Source: Candidatus Gastranaerophilales bacterium (lineage in GTDB: Bacteria > Cyanobacteriota > Vampirovibrionia > Gastranaerophilales > Gastranaerophilaceae). From it: a stretch of 46,626 nt of DNA. Made by a program: the position numbers and the translations under genes. Below are positions 16,198-24,634 of this stretch, in pieces. The notes below the pieces were generated by a model, which was given only the letters and a program-made list of their open reading frames with translations, made no database searches and had not been told where the DNA came from. The first letter of the stretch is position 1, and each line of letters begins with the position of its first letter. The stretch is from positions 1 to 46,626 of the forward strand of contig CALVBO010000010.1 of NCBI GenBank assembly GCA_944325835.1, given 5' to 3'.

Positions 16198-17178
16198 GTG
16201 GAAGAAAATAAAGCCGAAGATATAACAGAGGTAGAAGATACCCGCCCCGAATATACAAAAAAGAGAGTTCTTGTTCCGAGTATAACAGCTATAATATTTC
16301 TTATTTGCGGAATTTTTTATTCCGTGCATGCAGTTTACTATAAATCAACGGACGATGCTTTTATTGAAGGACACGTTATAACAATAGCCCCGCGTGTGGC
16401 AGGGCCTGTTTTAAAATTGAATATTGAAGATAATCAGGATGTAAAAAAAGGGGATTTGCTCCTTGAAATTGACCCTAACGATTATGATGCAAAATTAAGA
16501 GAAACAAGAGCTAAACTGGAAGAAGCTAGAGCCGCGCTTGTTAATACGGAAAATCAGGTTACAAAAACTTTATCCGACCTTGATTTCGCACAGGCTGATT
16601 TTGACAGATATTCGCAAATGTATGCAAAAGGGATTTCGTCCAAACAGGATTATGATGCCAGCCTGAATAAACTTACTGCAGCGCAATCAAACAATAAGTC
16701 CGCAAAAGCCAGATACGATGAAATTAACGCTTCAATAAAGCGGCTTGAGGCGGAGGTTGAACAGGATGAATTAAATCTGTCATATACAAAAATATATGCG
16801 CCGTCTGACGGTAAAATAACAAGCCGTTCCGTTGAACAGGGAAATTATGTTCAGGTTGCACAGCCAATGTTTGCAATTGTTCCTGAACAAATGTGGATTG
16901 TTGCCAATTTTAAGGAAACGCAGCTTGCCAATATGAAACCCGGTCAGCCTGTTAAAATAAAAATTGATACCTATGGCGGCAAAAAATTTAAAGGTGAAGT
17001 TGATAGTATTCAGCGTTCTACAGGTGCAAGGGCAAGTCTTTTCCCGCCGGAAAATGCAGTCGGCAGTTATGTAAAAATTGTTCAGCGAGTTCCGGTGAAA
17101 ATTGTATTTAAGGAGGATATTACACAATACAATATCGTTCCCGGCATGTCAGTAGTTCCGGAGGTAAAAGTTAAGTAA
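16198..17178 (+). CDS. EmrA/HlyD-type periplasmic adaptor of a multidrug pump
   Basis: 326 aa beginning at GTG (16198) behind AAAGGAG. A short cytoplasmic tail, one membrane helix (VLVPSITAIIFLICGIFYSVHAV), a biotinyl-lipoyl half (TDDAFIEGHVITIAPRVAGPVLKLNIEDNQDVKKGDLLLEID), a long coiled coil at about 95-185, the second lipoyl half (YTKIYAPSDGKITSRSVEQGNYV) and a beta-barrel. This is the EmrA layout. The stop overlaps the emrB start by one base (TAATG). Confidence 0.9.
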   Translation: MEENKAEDITEVEDTRPEYTKKRVLVPSITAIIFLICGIFYSVHAVYYKSTDDAFIEGHVITIAPRVAGPVLKLNIEDNQDVKKGDLLLEIDPNDYDAKLRETRAKLEEARAALVNTENQVTKTLSDLDFAQADFDRYSQMYAKGISSKQDYDASLNKLTAAQSNNKSAKARYDEINASIKRLEAEVEQDELNLSYTKIYAPSDGKITSRSVEQGNYVQVAQPMFAIVPEQMWIVANFKETQLANMKPGQPVKIKIDTYGGKKFKGEVDSIQRSTGARASLFPPENAVGSYVKIVQRVPVKIVFKEDITQYNIVPGMSVVPEVKVK

Positions 17179-18722
17179 TGACAAAAGTCGTTTACAAACA
17201 TCATCCGGCACCTTTATGGCTGGTGGCATTTTCAATACTTTTGCCGACATCATTTTCCTGTCTTGCGACATCTGCAACAAACGTTGCTATTCCGCATATA
17301 TCAGGATATTTTGGATCGACTATTGATGAGGCAAACTGGATTATCACATCTTATATGATAGCAAACGCATGTCTAATCTTGATGTCGGGCTGGCTTGAAA
17401 ATTTGATGGGGCGTAAACGTTTTTTAAAAGTATTTATCGGAATTTTTACTCTCGGCTCCTTAATTTGTGCTATTGCCCCGAACCTTAATTTAATGGTTCT
17501 CGGAAGATTAATTCAAGGGATTGGCGGCGGGCCGATGACACCGGTTTCGCAGGCAATATTATTGGCTGCTTTCCCGCCCGAAAAAAGGGGGATTGCAATG
17601 AGCTTATACGGAATGGCGGTAATGGTTTTTGCAATTCTCGGGCCGACTTTCGGCGGGTTTATTGTTGATAACGCTGACTGGCAGTGGATTTATCTTGTCA
17701 ATATTCCGGTCGGAATTCTTTCAATATCAATGGTTCACGCCAATATTGAAGAACTCGAAACACGAAAACAGGTAACAAAAACAGATTTTCCGGGCATGAT
17801 AGCGCTTGTGTTGTGGCTGCTTTCAATGCAGGTGGTTCTGGATAAAGGTCAGCAGTACAACTGGTTTGACTGTGCGTGGATAAGCTGGCTTGCCGGATTT
17901 TCCGCCTGTGCGCTTGCATTCTTTATTGTCTGGGAAATTGAATGCAAAACCCCGTTGATTAACCTCAGGTTGTTCAAAGACAGAAACTTTTTAATCGGAA
18001 CGATTTTAAGCCCGTCAATTAATATGCTTGTGTTTTCAACAATCGTTCTTGTTCCGCAGTTCTTGCAGAATATGATGGGCTATACCGCAATATTGAGCGG
18101 TTTTGCACTTGCCCCGCGGATTATATCGTGCGTGTTGATGATGATTGCAATTAACCCGTTGATGAAAATCTTTGACAACAGAATTTTGATAGCTATCGGG
18201 TTCTTTTTCTTAGGAATTTCAATTTTATTTTTCGTAAATTTGAATTTAAGTGTTTCGTTTATATACATAGCAATCCCGCAGGTATTAATGGGCGTTGGGG
18301 TAATTATGACATTTATTCCTGTTTCCTCTCTGGTACTGGGAACTTTGCCTAAATCAGAACTTACCAACGGCGCAAGTCTGCATAACCTCTGTAAAGCCGC
18401 AATGACCGCAATCGTTGCGTCAATTGCATCAACCCTTGTCGCAAGACATGCTCAAATGCATCAGGTATATCTTGTGGATAATCTGTCTAATTTTAGTCTG
18501 GTATTTCAACATAAATTTGCATCGCTTGTAAGTACGTTTATGTCCAATGCATCAAGCTCGTTTGCAAGTATTAAGGCAAATTCTTATCTTTATAAGTCAT
18601 TACTTACCCAGTCCCGTTTGATGTCTTATGTGGATGTATTTGCAATATTTGCATTGATTGCGTTCTTGCTAATCCCGTTGGCATTTTTGTTCAGGGTAAA
18701 TACGGAAAAAGTTAAAGCTTAA
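17178..18722 (+). CDS. EmrB/QacA-type (DHA2) MFS drug exporter, 14 TM
   Basis: 514 aa, proton-driven exporter. Shows the DHA2 motif C region and antiporter signature (GRLIQGIGGGPMTPVSQAILLAAFPPEKRGIAMSLYGMAVMVFAILGPTFGGF), WIITSYMIANA in TM2, and about 14 hydrophobic segments. With the adaptor and TolC homologue it forms a complete tripartite efflux route across both membranes, which implies a diderm envelope. The substrate is unknown; the MarR regulator suggests aromatic or bile-like compounds (inference). Confidence 0.92.
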   Translation: MTKVVYKHHPAPLWLVAFSILLPTSFSCLATSATNVAIPHISGYFGSTIDEANWIITSYMIANACLILMSGWLENLMGRKRFLKVFIGIFTLGSLICAIAPNLNLMVLGRLIQGIGGGPMTPVSQAILLAAFPPEKRGIAMSLYGMAVMVFAILGPTFGGFIVDNADWQWIYLVNIPVGILSISMVHANIEELETRKQVTKTDFPGMIALVLWLLSMQVVLDKGQQYNWFDCAWISWLAGFSACALAFFIVWEIECKTPLINLRLFKDRNFLIGTILSPSINMLVFSTIVLVPQFLQNMMGYTAILSGFALAPRIISCVLMMIAINPLMKIFDNRILIAIGFFFLGISILFFVNLNLSVSFIYIAIPQVLMGVGVIMTFIPVSSLVLGTLPKSELTNGASLHNLCKAAMTAIVASIASTLVARHAQMHQVYLVDNLSNFSLVFQHKFASLVSTFMSNASSSFASIKANSYLYKSLLTQSRLMSYVDVFAIFALIAFLLIPLAFLFRVNTEKVKA

Positions 18723-18762
18723 CTGATAATACAAGACAAGTATAGATAAAATTTTCCCGAAA

Positions 18763-19815
18763 TTACTTTTTGATACTCAAAATTTCATCTATTTTAGCTT
18801 TAATTTGTTCTGCAAAAGAAAAAATTTCATTTATAGAGTTGATTGGTGTTTTAATTTCTTTAGTTCCGTCTAAAAATGCAATATATTTTTGTGTACGATT
18901 AAAATACAACCTACAAATAGTTTTGCGTATATTATCATCTAGCAAAACATTAAAATAACTTGCATTATCTCGATATGTAATTCTTGTAACATCTATAATT
19001 CCATTTAAAATAGATTTAATAATTGCATATCCTTCTAATTCTTCAAGTGTTGTAATGACTTCATTTTTATTTTCTTCTTTTATTTCATTTTTTGAAGCCA
19101 AACTAAAATCTAATGAAGTTTTCATAACTTTAGACATAAAAAGGTTAAACGCCTCAACCGTTGTCCGTTTATGTTTTTCAATAACCTTATCTGTAATTCT
19201 ACCGTCACAAACGCCGGATTTATTAATCAAATATCTAACAAAATCATCTGACGGACTTTTATATTCATTTTCAATTACATCTTCAAATTGCTTTATATAT
19301 TTTAAATCTCCGGCATTTGAATAGGCTTTTTCAAGGTCAAAATTTTCTTTGCAAAATTCAGAAAGTGTTTCAAGTTGATTTTCTTTATATTCCAGTAAAT
19401 TAAAAGTAAAAAATGGGTCTTTATCAAGAATATTTACTTCTTCAATATCAGAAAAGAATTTATAAACAATACCATTTGTAAGAATAATAAATTTTGCTTT
19501 ACTAGCTGTAAAATATTTAAAAAGCTGTCCTGCATGTTTTTTTATATCTAACTTATCATTTTCAACCTTTTTACATTCAATTAAAATGATAGGTTTCCCG
19601 TCTTTCATAATTGCATAATCAACTTTTTCATCTTTCTTTAAGCGGCTATCTGCTATAAATTCGGGGACTACCTCAAGAGGATTAAAAACATCATATCCGA
19701 GAGCATTTAAAAAAGGCAAAATTAATGCATTTTTTGTTGCTTCCTCAGTTTGTAAACTATCTTTTAAATTAATAACGCGTTCATTTAACTGTCTAATTTT
19801 TTCAATAAAATCCAT
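18763..19815 (-). CDS. HsdR_N-type PD-(D/E)xK nuclease-like protein, solitary
   Basis: 350 aa. The N-terminal half matches the type I restriction R-subunit N-terminus (HsdR_N): EEATKNALILPFLNALGYDVFNPLEVVPEF, then KVDYAIMKDGKPIILIECKK, with Asp...Glu-x-Lys of the PD-(D/E)xK core at about 66-83. There is no helicase domain and no hsdM/hsdS nearby; the C-terminal half is unassigned. Proteins of this shape are common in prophages and defence-related loci. The gene is clearly AT-richer than its efflux neighbours, which suggests acquisition. It converges on emrB with about 40 bases between them. Confidence 0.75.
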   Translation of the reverse strand: MDFIEKIRQLNERVINLKDSLQTEEATKNALILPFLNALGYDVFNPLEVVPEFIADSRLKKDEKVDYAIMKDGKPIILIECKKVENDKLDIKKHAGQLFKYFTASKAKFIILTNGIVYKFFSDIEEVNILDKDPFFTFNLLEYKENQLETLSEFCKENFDLEKAYSNAGDLKYIKQFEDVIENEYKSPSDDFVRYLINKSGVCDGRITDKVIEKHKRTTVEAFNLFMSKVMKTSLDFSLASKNEIKEENKNEVITTLEELEGYAIIKSILNGIIDVTRITYRDNASYFNVLLDDNIRKTICRLYFNRTQKYIAFLDGTKEIKTPINSINEIFSFAEQIKAKIDEILSIKK

Positions 19816-19918
19816 ATCTGAACCTCTTTATCTTGACCCCATATATTAACATAACTAATTATAGTAAAGCACAGAAAATAAAAAAAGTAAACATGGACGT
19901 CAAATTTAAATGTGCTTT

Positions 19919-19950
19919 GTCCCCAAATTCGGGGATGCAATTTGGGGGAC
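19919..19950. other. Hairpin of unknown role
   Basis: GTCCCCAAAT (19919-19928) pairs with ATTTGGGGGAC (19940-19950), one bulged G, around an 11-base loop. It lies between the HsdR_N gene and repeat copy D. No T-tract follows, so it is not a good intrinsic terminator; it might be a remnant end of a mobile element. Confidence 0.45.
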
Positions 19951-19980
19951 TTGAAAATGTCTACTTGCAACTGTTATATG

Positions 19981-20263
19981 TGGCATCACTCTGCCGAGAA
20001 AAATATTCCAGTGAATGGTTTTCGATAGGAAAACGCTAACGGCTTGCGGTTTCTTCCGCCTGTCAAATTAAAGATTTGAAACGGCAGTGATATTATGTTC
20101 GCCTGCTCGTCTTGCTCTTGCAAGTCGACACTGCGAACATCTGCTGACACATTCAGCGCGAGCAAGCTGAGCCATTCCAAGGCAAAACCACGCTTTTGCC
20201 TGTATGCCGTTAAGCACGAATCGAGCAACAAGAGGGGCGGAAGTGGCAAAGAACTGCTTTATT
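19981..20263 (+). repeat. Structured intergenic repeat, copy D (divergent)
   Basis: It matches copies C and E from the GGCACTCTGCCGAG segment through the CAAATT..GATTTGAAACGGC hairpin and ATTATG(C/T)TCGCCTGCTC, and ends with GAACTGCTTTAT. The first hairpin domain is missing, and the 3' part contains extra sequence between about 20115 and 20245. It ends 18 bases before a strong promoter. Confidence 0.8.
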
Positions 20264-20281
20264 ATATAGCAAAAATTTTTG

Positions 20282-20310
20282 TTGACAGATTATATAACAA
20301 AATAGATAAT
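20282..20310 (+). promoter_or_regulatory. Sigma-70 promoter of the 20335 gene
   Basis: A perfect TTGACA (20282-20287), a 17-base spacer and GATAAT (20305-20310). It lies immediately after repeat copy D and fixes the downstream start at 20335. Confidence 0.88.
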
Positions 20311-20334
20311 AAAGATAACTCTGGAGGTAAATCT

Positions 20335-21411
20335 ATGAAAATTCTGCCGGTCAACCTCAATATGTTTTCTGCTGTTAACAATAATAGGAACTGTTACAAG
20401 ACTCCGCATATAAAAATGTCTTTTAACGGCGGAGATTCTTTCAGTAGAACAAATTCTTTTGTGGATGAACAGATTAGTCAACTGGAAAATGATGTTAACA
20501 ATAAAGTTCTGCCCTACCGCGAAGAACACAGGGAAGAATTTATTGCGCTTGGTAAAATCGGTTACGATTCTCAGGAAAAATTGAAGCTCGTCCGTGCTTA
20601 TGAAACAGAGCTTATGAATAAAAAATTCGATGCCAATGAAACCGGAACCTTCAAAAATGCGTCACAAAATGCGCGCATTTATGAACAATACAACAGAAAT
20701 ATCAAAGAATTTGAACGTAATGAGCAATTTGTGCAGGAACACCCTCAATATGCCTCCTCCGAACTGTTACAGGCTATTGAAAAAGGACGTGAAAAGGTTT
20801 ACAGAGATAGTGAAGAGTTTGAAAAATTAAAACCCCATTATGAAAAATTTCAGGAAATTCAGGAGCAAATGGACGATGAACTTTCGGATGTGTCCTCCGC
20901 TGCACTTCCGGAATTTCACGAAAAAATAAAACAGCTTGATATGCAAAATAAAACAGCAGCAGTGCTCTTTCTCGTTTCCGGTTACACTGATGTTCAGGAA
21001 ATCAAAAAAGAAACCGGAGATATCATTCAGGAATACAAAGAAAATAAAGTTTCTTACGATATCTTAAAACGCCTTGAAAAAGTAAATTATAAAATTCAGA
21101 AATTTGAAGAAGATGATAAAACCTCTGTTCTGGAATCAATAGATAATTTCCTCGAAGAAAATAAAAATAGCGAAGCCGCTGAACTGACAAAAGATGAAAT
21201 TCATCAAACATATAAAACTCTCTTAGAAAATACGGATGAAATAATTCTAAAATATACGGGTGAGATGACAGCTTATAATGAGGTAAATCCTGTAAAAATT
21301 AGTCCGCGGATAATGGATAGAACATTTAAATCTCAAGAAAAGACAAATAAAATAATAAACGAACTTATCTTAAAAGAAAAAGAAAAATACTACAACTGTT
21401 CGTATGAATAG
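20335..21411 (+). CDS. Hypothetical coiled-coil protein
   Basis: 358 aa from the ATG at 20335 behind CTGGAGGTAAATCT; an open frame reaching up to 20095 runs through the repeat and the promoter and cannot be translated. The protein is highly charged and helical throughout, with extended coiled-coil stretches at about 40-220 and 240-350 and no signal peptide. The N-terminus (MKILPVNLNMFSAVNN then KMSFNGGDSF) resembles a short N-terminal signature I associate with many gut Gastranaerophilales proteins, though I cannot verify this here. Function unknown; a structural or scaffold role would fit. Confidence 0.78.
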   Translation: MKILPVNLNMFSAVNNNRNCYKTPHIKMSFNGGDSFSRTNSFVDEQISQLENDVNNKVLPYREEHREEFIALGKIGYDSQEKLKLVRAYETELMNKKFDANETGTFKNASQNARIYEQYNRNIKEFERNEQFVQEHPQYASSELLQAIEKGREKVYRDSEEFEKLKPHYEKFQEIQEQMDDELSDVSSAALPEFHEKIKQLDMQNKTAAVLFLVSGYTDVQEIKKETGDIIQEYKENKVSYDILKRLEKVNYKIQKFEEDDKTSVLESIDNFLEENKNSEAAELTKDEIHQTYKTLLENTDEIILKYTGEMTAYNEVNPVKISPRIMDRTFKSQEKTNKIINELILKEKEKYYNCSYE

Positions 21412-21418
21412 TTTTGGT

Positions 21419-21448
21419 TTGACATTTATATATAAATATGTATATAAT
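21419..21448 (+). promoter_or_regulatory. Sigma-70 promoter of the 21481 gene
   Basis: TTGACA (21419-21424), an 18-base spacer and TATAAT (21443-21448), starting 8 bases after the previous stop codon. It separates the two genes into independent units. Confidence 0.85.
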
Positions 21449-21480
21449 TGTTTTCAGGTTCAGTTATTAAGAGGTCGCGT

Positions 21481-22089
21481 ATGAAGATAAGAATTGGTCA
21501 AGTCGTCTTATTAGGTTTTGTTTTCGGGATGTTTAGTATCTCATCAGACTTTCCGGCTCTTGCAGATAATGAAATAAAAATAAATAATGATTTACACCGG
21601 CAGGCACAAATGCAAAATATGCAAAGAACATCGAATGCACTACATCCTGCTCATTATACAGTGCAGGTTCCGGAGAATTATCCGATACCTGTTGTTTTTA
21701 AACAAAACGTTGACAGTGAAACCGCCCAAAATGGCGATACTATTGCAATAAGTACCGCATCTGATATATACATCAATAACAAACTGGTGTTTAGTAAGAA
21801 TGCTTCCGGATATGCTATTATTAAGTCAGTACGTCCTGCCAGAAATTTAGGTAAATACGGTTTTATTATTATAAAAAAAGGATATCTGACCGATACAACC
21901 GGTACGCTCCGGCAGGTGAAGTTTGAAACTAAAATTAAAGGTGAAAGATGCCAGTGGGCAGGAATTATCGGTCATGCTATGATATGGAATCCTATAGGGT
22001 GGATTGTCGCATTAAAAGAAGGAACACCAGCAGAACTAAAAGCCGGCGATACTGCAACCTGTATAAATGAGATTAGTTTTAATTTATAA
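21481..22089 (+). CDS. Hypothetical exported protein
   Basis: 202 aa from the ATG at 21481 (AAGAGG upstream; the promoter at 21419-21448 rules out the earlier in-frame start at 21448). A signal peptide (VVLLGFVFGMFSISSDFPALA) is followed by a polar linker and a beta-rich domain, with IPVVFKQNVDSETAQNGDTIAI and VFSKNASGYAIIKSVRPARNLGKYG, reminiscent of proteins that gate or cap outer-membrane structures, but no family is recognised. Two Cys (GERCQW and ATCIN) could form a disulfide after export. Confidence 0.78.
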   Translation: MKIRIGQVVLLGFVFGMFSISSDFPALADNEIKINNDLHRQAQMQNMQRTSNALHPAHYTVQVPENYPIPVVFKQNVDSETAQNGDTIAISTASDIYINNKLVFSKNASGYAIIKSVRPARNLGKYGFIIIKKGYLTDTTGTLRQVKFETKIKGERCQWAGIIGHAMIWNPIGWIVALKEGTPAELKAGDTATCINEISFNL

Positions 22090-22104
22090 TGTAGAGTGAA
22101 TAAA

Positions 22105-22140
22105 TTGCGGGTTGACATGTGCTTAAATATCAACCCGCAA
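22105..22140. other. Perfect 11-bp hairpin after the 21481 gene
   Basis: TTGCGGGTTGA (22105-22115) pairs with TCAACCCGCAA (22130-22140) around a 14-base loop, shortly after the stop codon. It has the position of a terminator but no T-run. The GCGGGTTGAC segment also occurs inside the neighbouring repeat family, so it may be a fragment of it. Confidence 0.55.
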
Positions 22141-22147
22141 AGTTAAA

Positions 22148-22433
22148 TGTCCGAGAAAGGCTCGCGATAAGGAACGTGGCGTGAATGAGTTGCGAAGCAA
22201 CTCCCGCTCACGCAAGCGCGCCTTTTGAGTGGCACTCTGCCGAGCAAAACAATCCAGTGAATTGTTTTGTGAGAGGAAAGCGGGTTGACCTGCGTTACCC
22301 CGCCTGACAAATCAAAGATTTGAAACGGCGGTGATATTATGCTCGCCTGCTCCCCTCGTTCTCACGAGGTGACACTGCGAGCATCGGCTTACGCTTTGAG
22401 CAGGGCAAGCAGGCGACGAAGAACTGCTTTATC
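22148..22433 (+). repeat. Structured intergenic repeat, copy E (full length)
   Basis: About 286 nt and the closest relative of copy C. The third hairpin is CAAAACAAT/ATTGTTTTG (22245-22253, 22261-22269), whereas copy C has ACAAACGAT/ATCGTTTGT: the sequence differs at several pair positions but base pairing is kept. It ends 10 bases before the stop of the minus-strand gene at 22443. Confidence 0.9.
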
Positions 22434-22442
22434 AATGCTTTA

Positions 22443-22871
22443 TTATGCTACTTCTTCAAATAAAAATTGATCCTGTTTTTTATTATAAGAAATAGTATAT
22501 TTTTTATTTGGTTCGACGTTTACTTCAATTTTTTGCGGATCATAAGTTGTTCTTACCCATTTATGCAGAATCCCCGGTCTTTGGGTTTCGTATTGTAATT
22601 CAAGAATATTTTTCCCCGGTAAAAGATAATGACCTCTTTTACCATAACCTGTCATAATCTGTGTACAAGGTTCACCATTGACAGAGAGGCAAGTTAACGT
22701 ATTTGTAAAACCTAAAGGATGGAACTGATTATCTTTTATTTCCATAATAGAAGCTTCCGGATGTTCATTTTCAAACTGCTTTTTGGAATTATTGTGTATT
22801 ACTACACCTACAATTTGCATTACAACTCCTAAAACGATAATCCCACCTACCAGAAAAATATACTGTGACAT
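22443..22871 (-). CDS. Hypothetical protein with one N-terminal membrane helix
   Basis: 142 aa. It begins with an anchoring helix (IFLVGGIIVLGVVMQIVGVVI), followed by a soluble beta-rich domain with YLLPGKNILELQYETQRPGILHKWVRTTYDPQKIEVNVEPNKKYTISYN, which looks like a small immunoglobulin- or PEGA-like sandwich. Probably exposed outside the inner membrane. It is 9 bases downstream of the next gene on the same strand, with AAGGAG before the ATG, so the two form an operon. Function unknown. Confidence 0.75.
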   Translation of the reverse strand: MSQYIFLVGGIIVLGVVMQIVGVVIHNNSKKQFENEHPEASIMEIKDNQFHPLGFTNTLTCLSVNGEPCTQIMTGYGKRGHYLLPGKNILELQYETQRPGILHKWVRTTYDPQKIEVNVEPNKKYTISYNKKQDQFLFEEVA

Positions 22872-22880
22872 AATAACTCC

Positions 22881-23342
22881 TTATTTTTTAATTGTAGCAA
22901 CTTTAACCGGTTCAGAATTCTGATTTTTTGCCCCTAATGCGGTTAAAAGTTGTTCATAATCTTCACCGCTGAAATTAGTGCAATCAATAGAATTTTCTTC
23001 TCCGGTTTCTTTATTTACATAATAAATATCCTGGTCTTCTTCATTTTTTGTGTTTGAATATTTTGAGTATTCTGACCATTTGTATTGATCTATATCAATG
23101 GTTTTGACAATGTTATCAAATCGTTTAATTAAAAGTTTTTTTTCTTCTGACAATATTATAGAGATATTATCCGTAATATACGTTTTATAAATTAATAATC
23201 CTATAACAACAGCTCCCGCGATGAGAGAGAGCACTAAACTGTGCGTAAATTTAGCCGTTAATTTAAAAATAAAGAACCCTGCACATAACGCACAACCTGT
23301 CCAAAATAATTTAGAAGACCATTTGCTTTTAAATTCTTTCAT
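22881..23342 (-). CDS. Hypothetical two-TM membrane protein
   Basis: 153 aa. Two hydrophobic helices (LFWTGCALCAGFFIFKL and LVLSLIAGAVVIGLLIY) form a hairpin near residues 10-55. A cytoplasmic domain follows with a PH-like pattern (ISIILSEEKKLLIKRFDNIVKTIDIDQYKWSEY, then YYVNKETGEENSIDCTNF). This layout resembles small bacterial PH-domain membrane proteins; it is a structural guess. First gene of a two-gene operon with 22443. Confidence 0.75.
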   Translation of the reverse strand: MKEFKSKWSSKLFWTGCALCAGFFIFKLTAKFTHSLVLSLIAGAVVIGLLIYKTYITDNISIILSEEKKLLIKRFDNIVKTIDIDQYKWSEYSKYSNTKNEEDQDIYYVNKETGEENSIDCTNFSGEDYEQLLTALGAKNQNSEPVKVATIKK

Positions 23343-23424
23343 AAAAAGACCCCTATCCCTAATTCAATTTTATTACATTAAAAATAATTTAATTTGTCAA
23401 GATATATGTAAAGGAAACGTAAAA

Positions 23425-23459
23425 AAAAGAGAGCTTCAAAAACCTTGAAACCCTCTTTT
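23425..23459 (-). terminator. Terminator next to att1 (probable original tRNA-fMet terminator)
   Basis: AAAAGAG/CTCTTTT (23425-23431, 23453-23459) around an inner TTCAA/TTGAA stem; on the minus strand it ends in a T8 run. It follows the tRNA 3' remnant at a distance of 6 bases, so it is probably the terminator that served tRNA-fMet before the elements arrived. Confidence 0.75.
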
Positions 23460-23465
23460 GATAAA

Positions 23466-23510
23466 TGGTTGCGGGAGCTGGATTTGAACCAACGACCTTC
23501 GGGTTATGAG
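23466..23510 (-). repeat. att1: outer attachment site, 3' 45 bp of tRNA-fMet
   Basis: An exact 45-bp copy of the 3' end of the initiator tRNA (anticodon loop, T-arm, acceptor 3' strand and CCA), identical to 39428-39472 and 46553-46597. With the preceding AAA the shared block is 48 bp. The 5' half of the tRNA is missing, so it is a recombination scar and not a working gene. It marks the left end of element 1. Confidence 0.93.
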
Positions 23511-23890
23511 TTGTGAAACACTGTATTTGCAAGAGTTTTCACCTGTAACCACAATTTATCAGAAGTTGCCTCTGTTTGTTGCTATGAAAGAATTTTGGAT
23601 AAAATTTATTCTCTGATTTTATCAGATTTAATTTTGATTTATCAGAATTTTTGCAACCTTTTTGCAACTTAGGTAAAGGTATAAATGAAACTCACTTGGC
23701 GTAAAATGACAAAACTTTTGTGTTAAACCTCCTCCTTTACATCTGCATTCTACACAATACTTCTAAGGGGCTGGGGAGGGGCAAAAATATACAGAGACAC
23801 CCTCATTCTGAGCCACAAAAGAATTCCCTATTTTTTGTAAATATATCTAAAATGCTTGCTTTAAAGGCTTGTTTAGTATAGCATGCATAT
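23511..23890. promoter_or_regulatory. Left-end non-coding region of element 1 with candidate arm-type sites
   Basis: No gene in about 380 bases. It holds two tandem TTTTTGCAAC repeats 11 bp apart (23648-23657, 23659-23668), also present near the right end, and three copies of TTATCAGA (23556-23563, 23619-23626, 23639-23646). These are the sort of repeats bound by integrase arm domains and excisionase. The start of the SinI-type gene follows. Confidence 0.65.
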
Positions 23891-24634
23891 ATGGCAAACG
23901 TATCTATTTCTCTTGAAGAATTTAATATTTCAGACGAAGAAATAAAAATAATATATAAGAAATATAAGGAAGAATTAAAAGCTCCCGATGTTTTAGATGA
24001 TATTTTTAATATTATTTTAAAATATAGAAAAATGTCGCCTACATATAGTATAAGCAAGAATAAGTGTAGTTGCGAAAATTATATTAGACGATGGATTAAA
24101 GCTTACATGAAAGCAGATAAGAATTTACCAAGTAAACATGTTGCTAAGCCCAAAAAAGCATGTACTGATGATGTACTAAAATTTATAATTCAAAAAGCTA
24201 TTGGATGTTGCAGTGAAGAAATATGTAAATTTGAACGTTATCATAATTTATATATGTCTGCGGAAAACATTCAAGGTGCTTTATTAGAAGAATATATCGC
24301 AAATAATATTGAAAAACTTGGATGGATTTGGTGTAAAGGTTGCACGATTAAATCAACTGATTTTTGCAAAAAAGATGGTTCTGCTTTTTTACAAATTAAA
24401 AATAAATATAATACAGAAAATAGTTCAAGTAATAAAATAAGAGAAAACCTTCCTGTACAAGTTGAACCATGGTATAGACTTGGACGTAATGGAGAAAAGC
24501 GTTGGAATGCTTTAAATAGTATAATAAAAGAACACACCCAAAATGATTGCAACTGCAATCTAACCGAAGAAGATTATATTACATTTGTAAGCAAAGTTGC
24601 TGCTGAAAATAAGCAGATTGTGTCTGAGAAGTAG
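23891..24634 (+). CDS. SinI-family type II restriction endonuclease
   Basis: 247 aa. The C-terminal part matches my memory of the SinI endonuclease family (PF09570): SAENIQGALLEEYIA (with the Glu typical of the core), GWIWCKGCTIKSTDFC and the conserved LQIKNKYNTENSSSNKIR segment, in which Gln-Ile-Lys and Glu-Asn-Ser-Ser-Ser stand out. SinI isoschizomers cut GGWCC. The N-terminal 100 residues are helical. It converges on the cytosine-5 methyltransferase gene and their 3' ends overlap by 56 bases, giving a compact R-M pair. A GGWCC target is inference from the family. Confidence 0.75.
   Translation: MANVSISLEEFNISDEEIKIIYKKYKEELKAPDVLDDIFNIILKYRKMSPTYSISKNKCSCENYIRRWIKAYMKADKNLPSKHVAKPKKACTDDVLKFIIQKAIGCCSEEICKFERYHNLYMSAENIQGALLEEYIANNIEKLGWIWCKGCTIKSTDFCKKDGSAFLQIKNKYNTENSSSNKIRENLPVQVEPWYRLGRNGEKRWNALNSIIKEHTQNDCNCNLTEEDYITFVSKVAAENKQIVSEK

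Noticed and set aside
20095-20334. N-terminal extension of the 20335 protein
   Set aside because: It runs through repeat copy D and the TTGACA/GATAAT promoter; the start with a ribosome site is at 20335.
1-22433. The repeats as MITEs or IS ends
   Set aside because: No terminal inverted repeats, target duplications or transposase are visible, and the 5' and 3' ends are unrelated.
23466-23510. A second tRNA-Met gene
   Set aside because: Only the 3' 45 bp are present; there is no D-arm or 5' acceptor strand, so it is an att scar. The same holds for 39428-39472.
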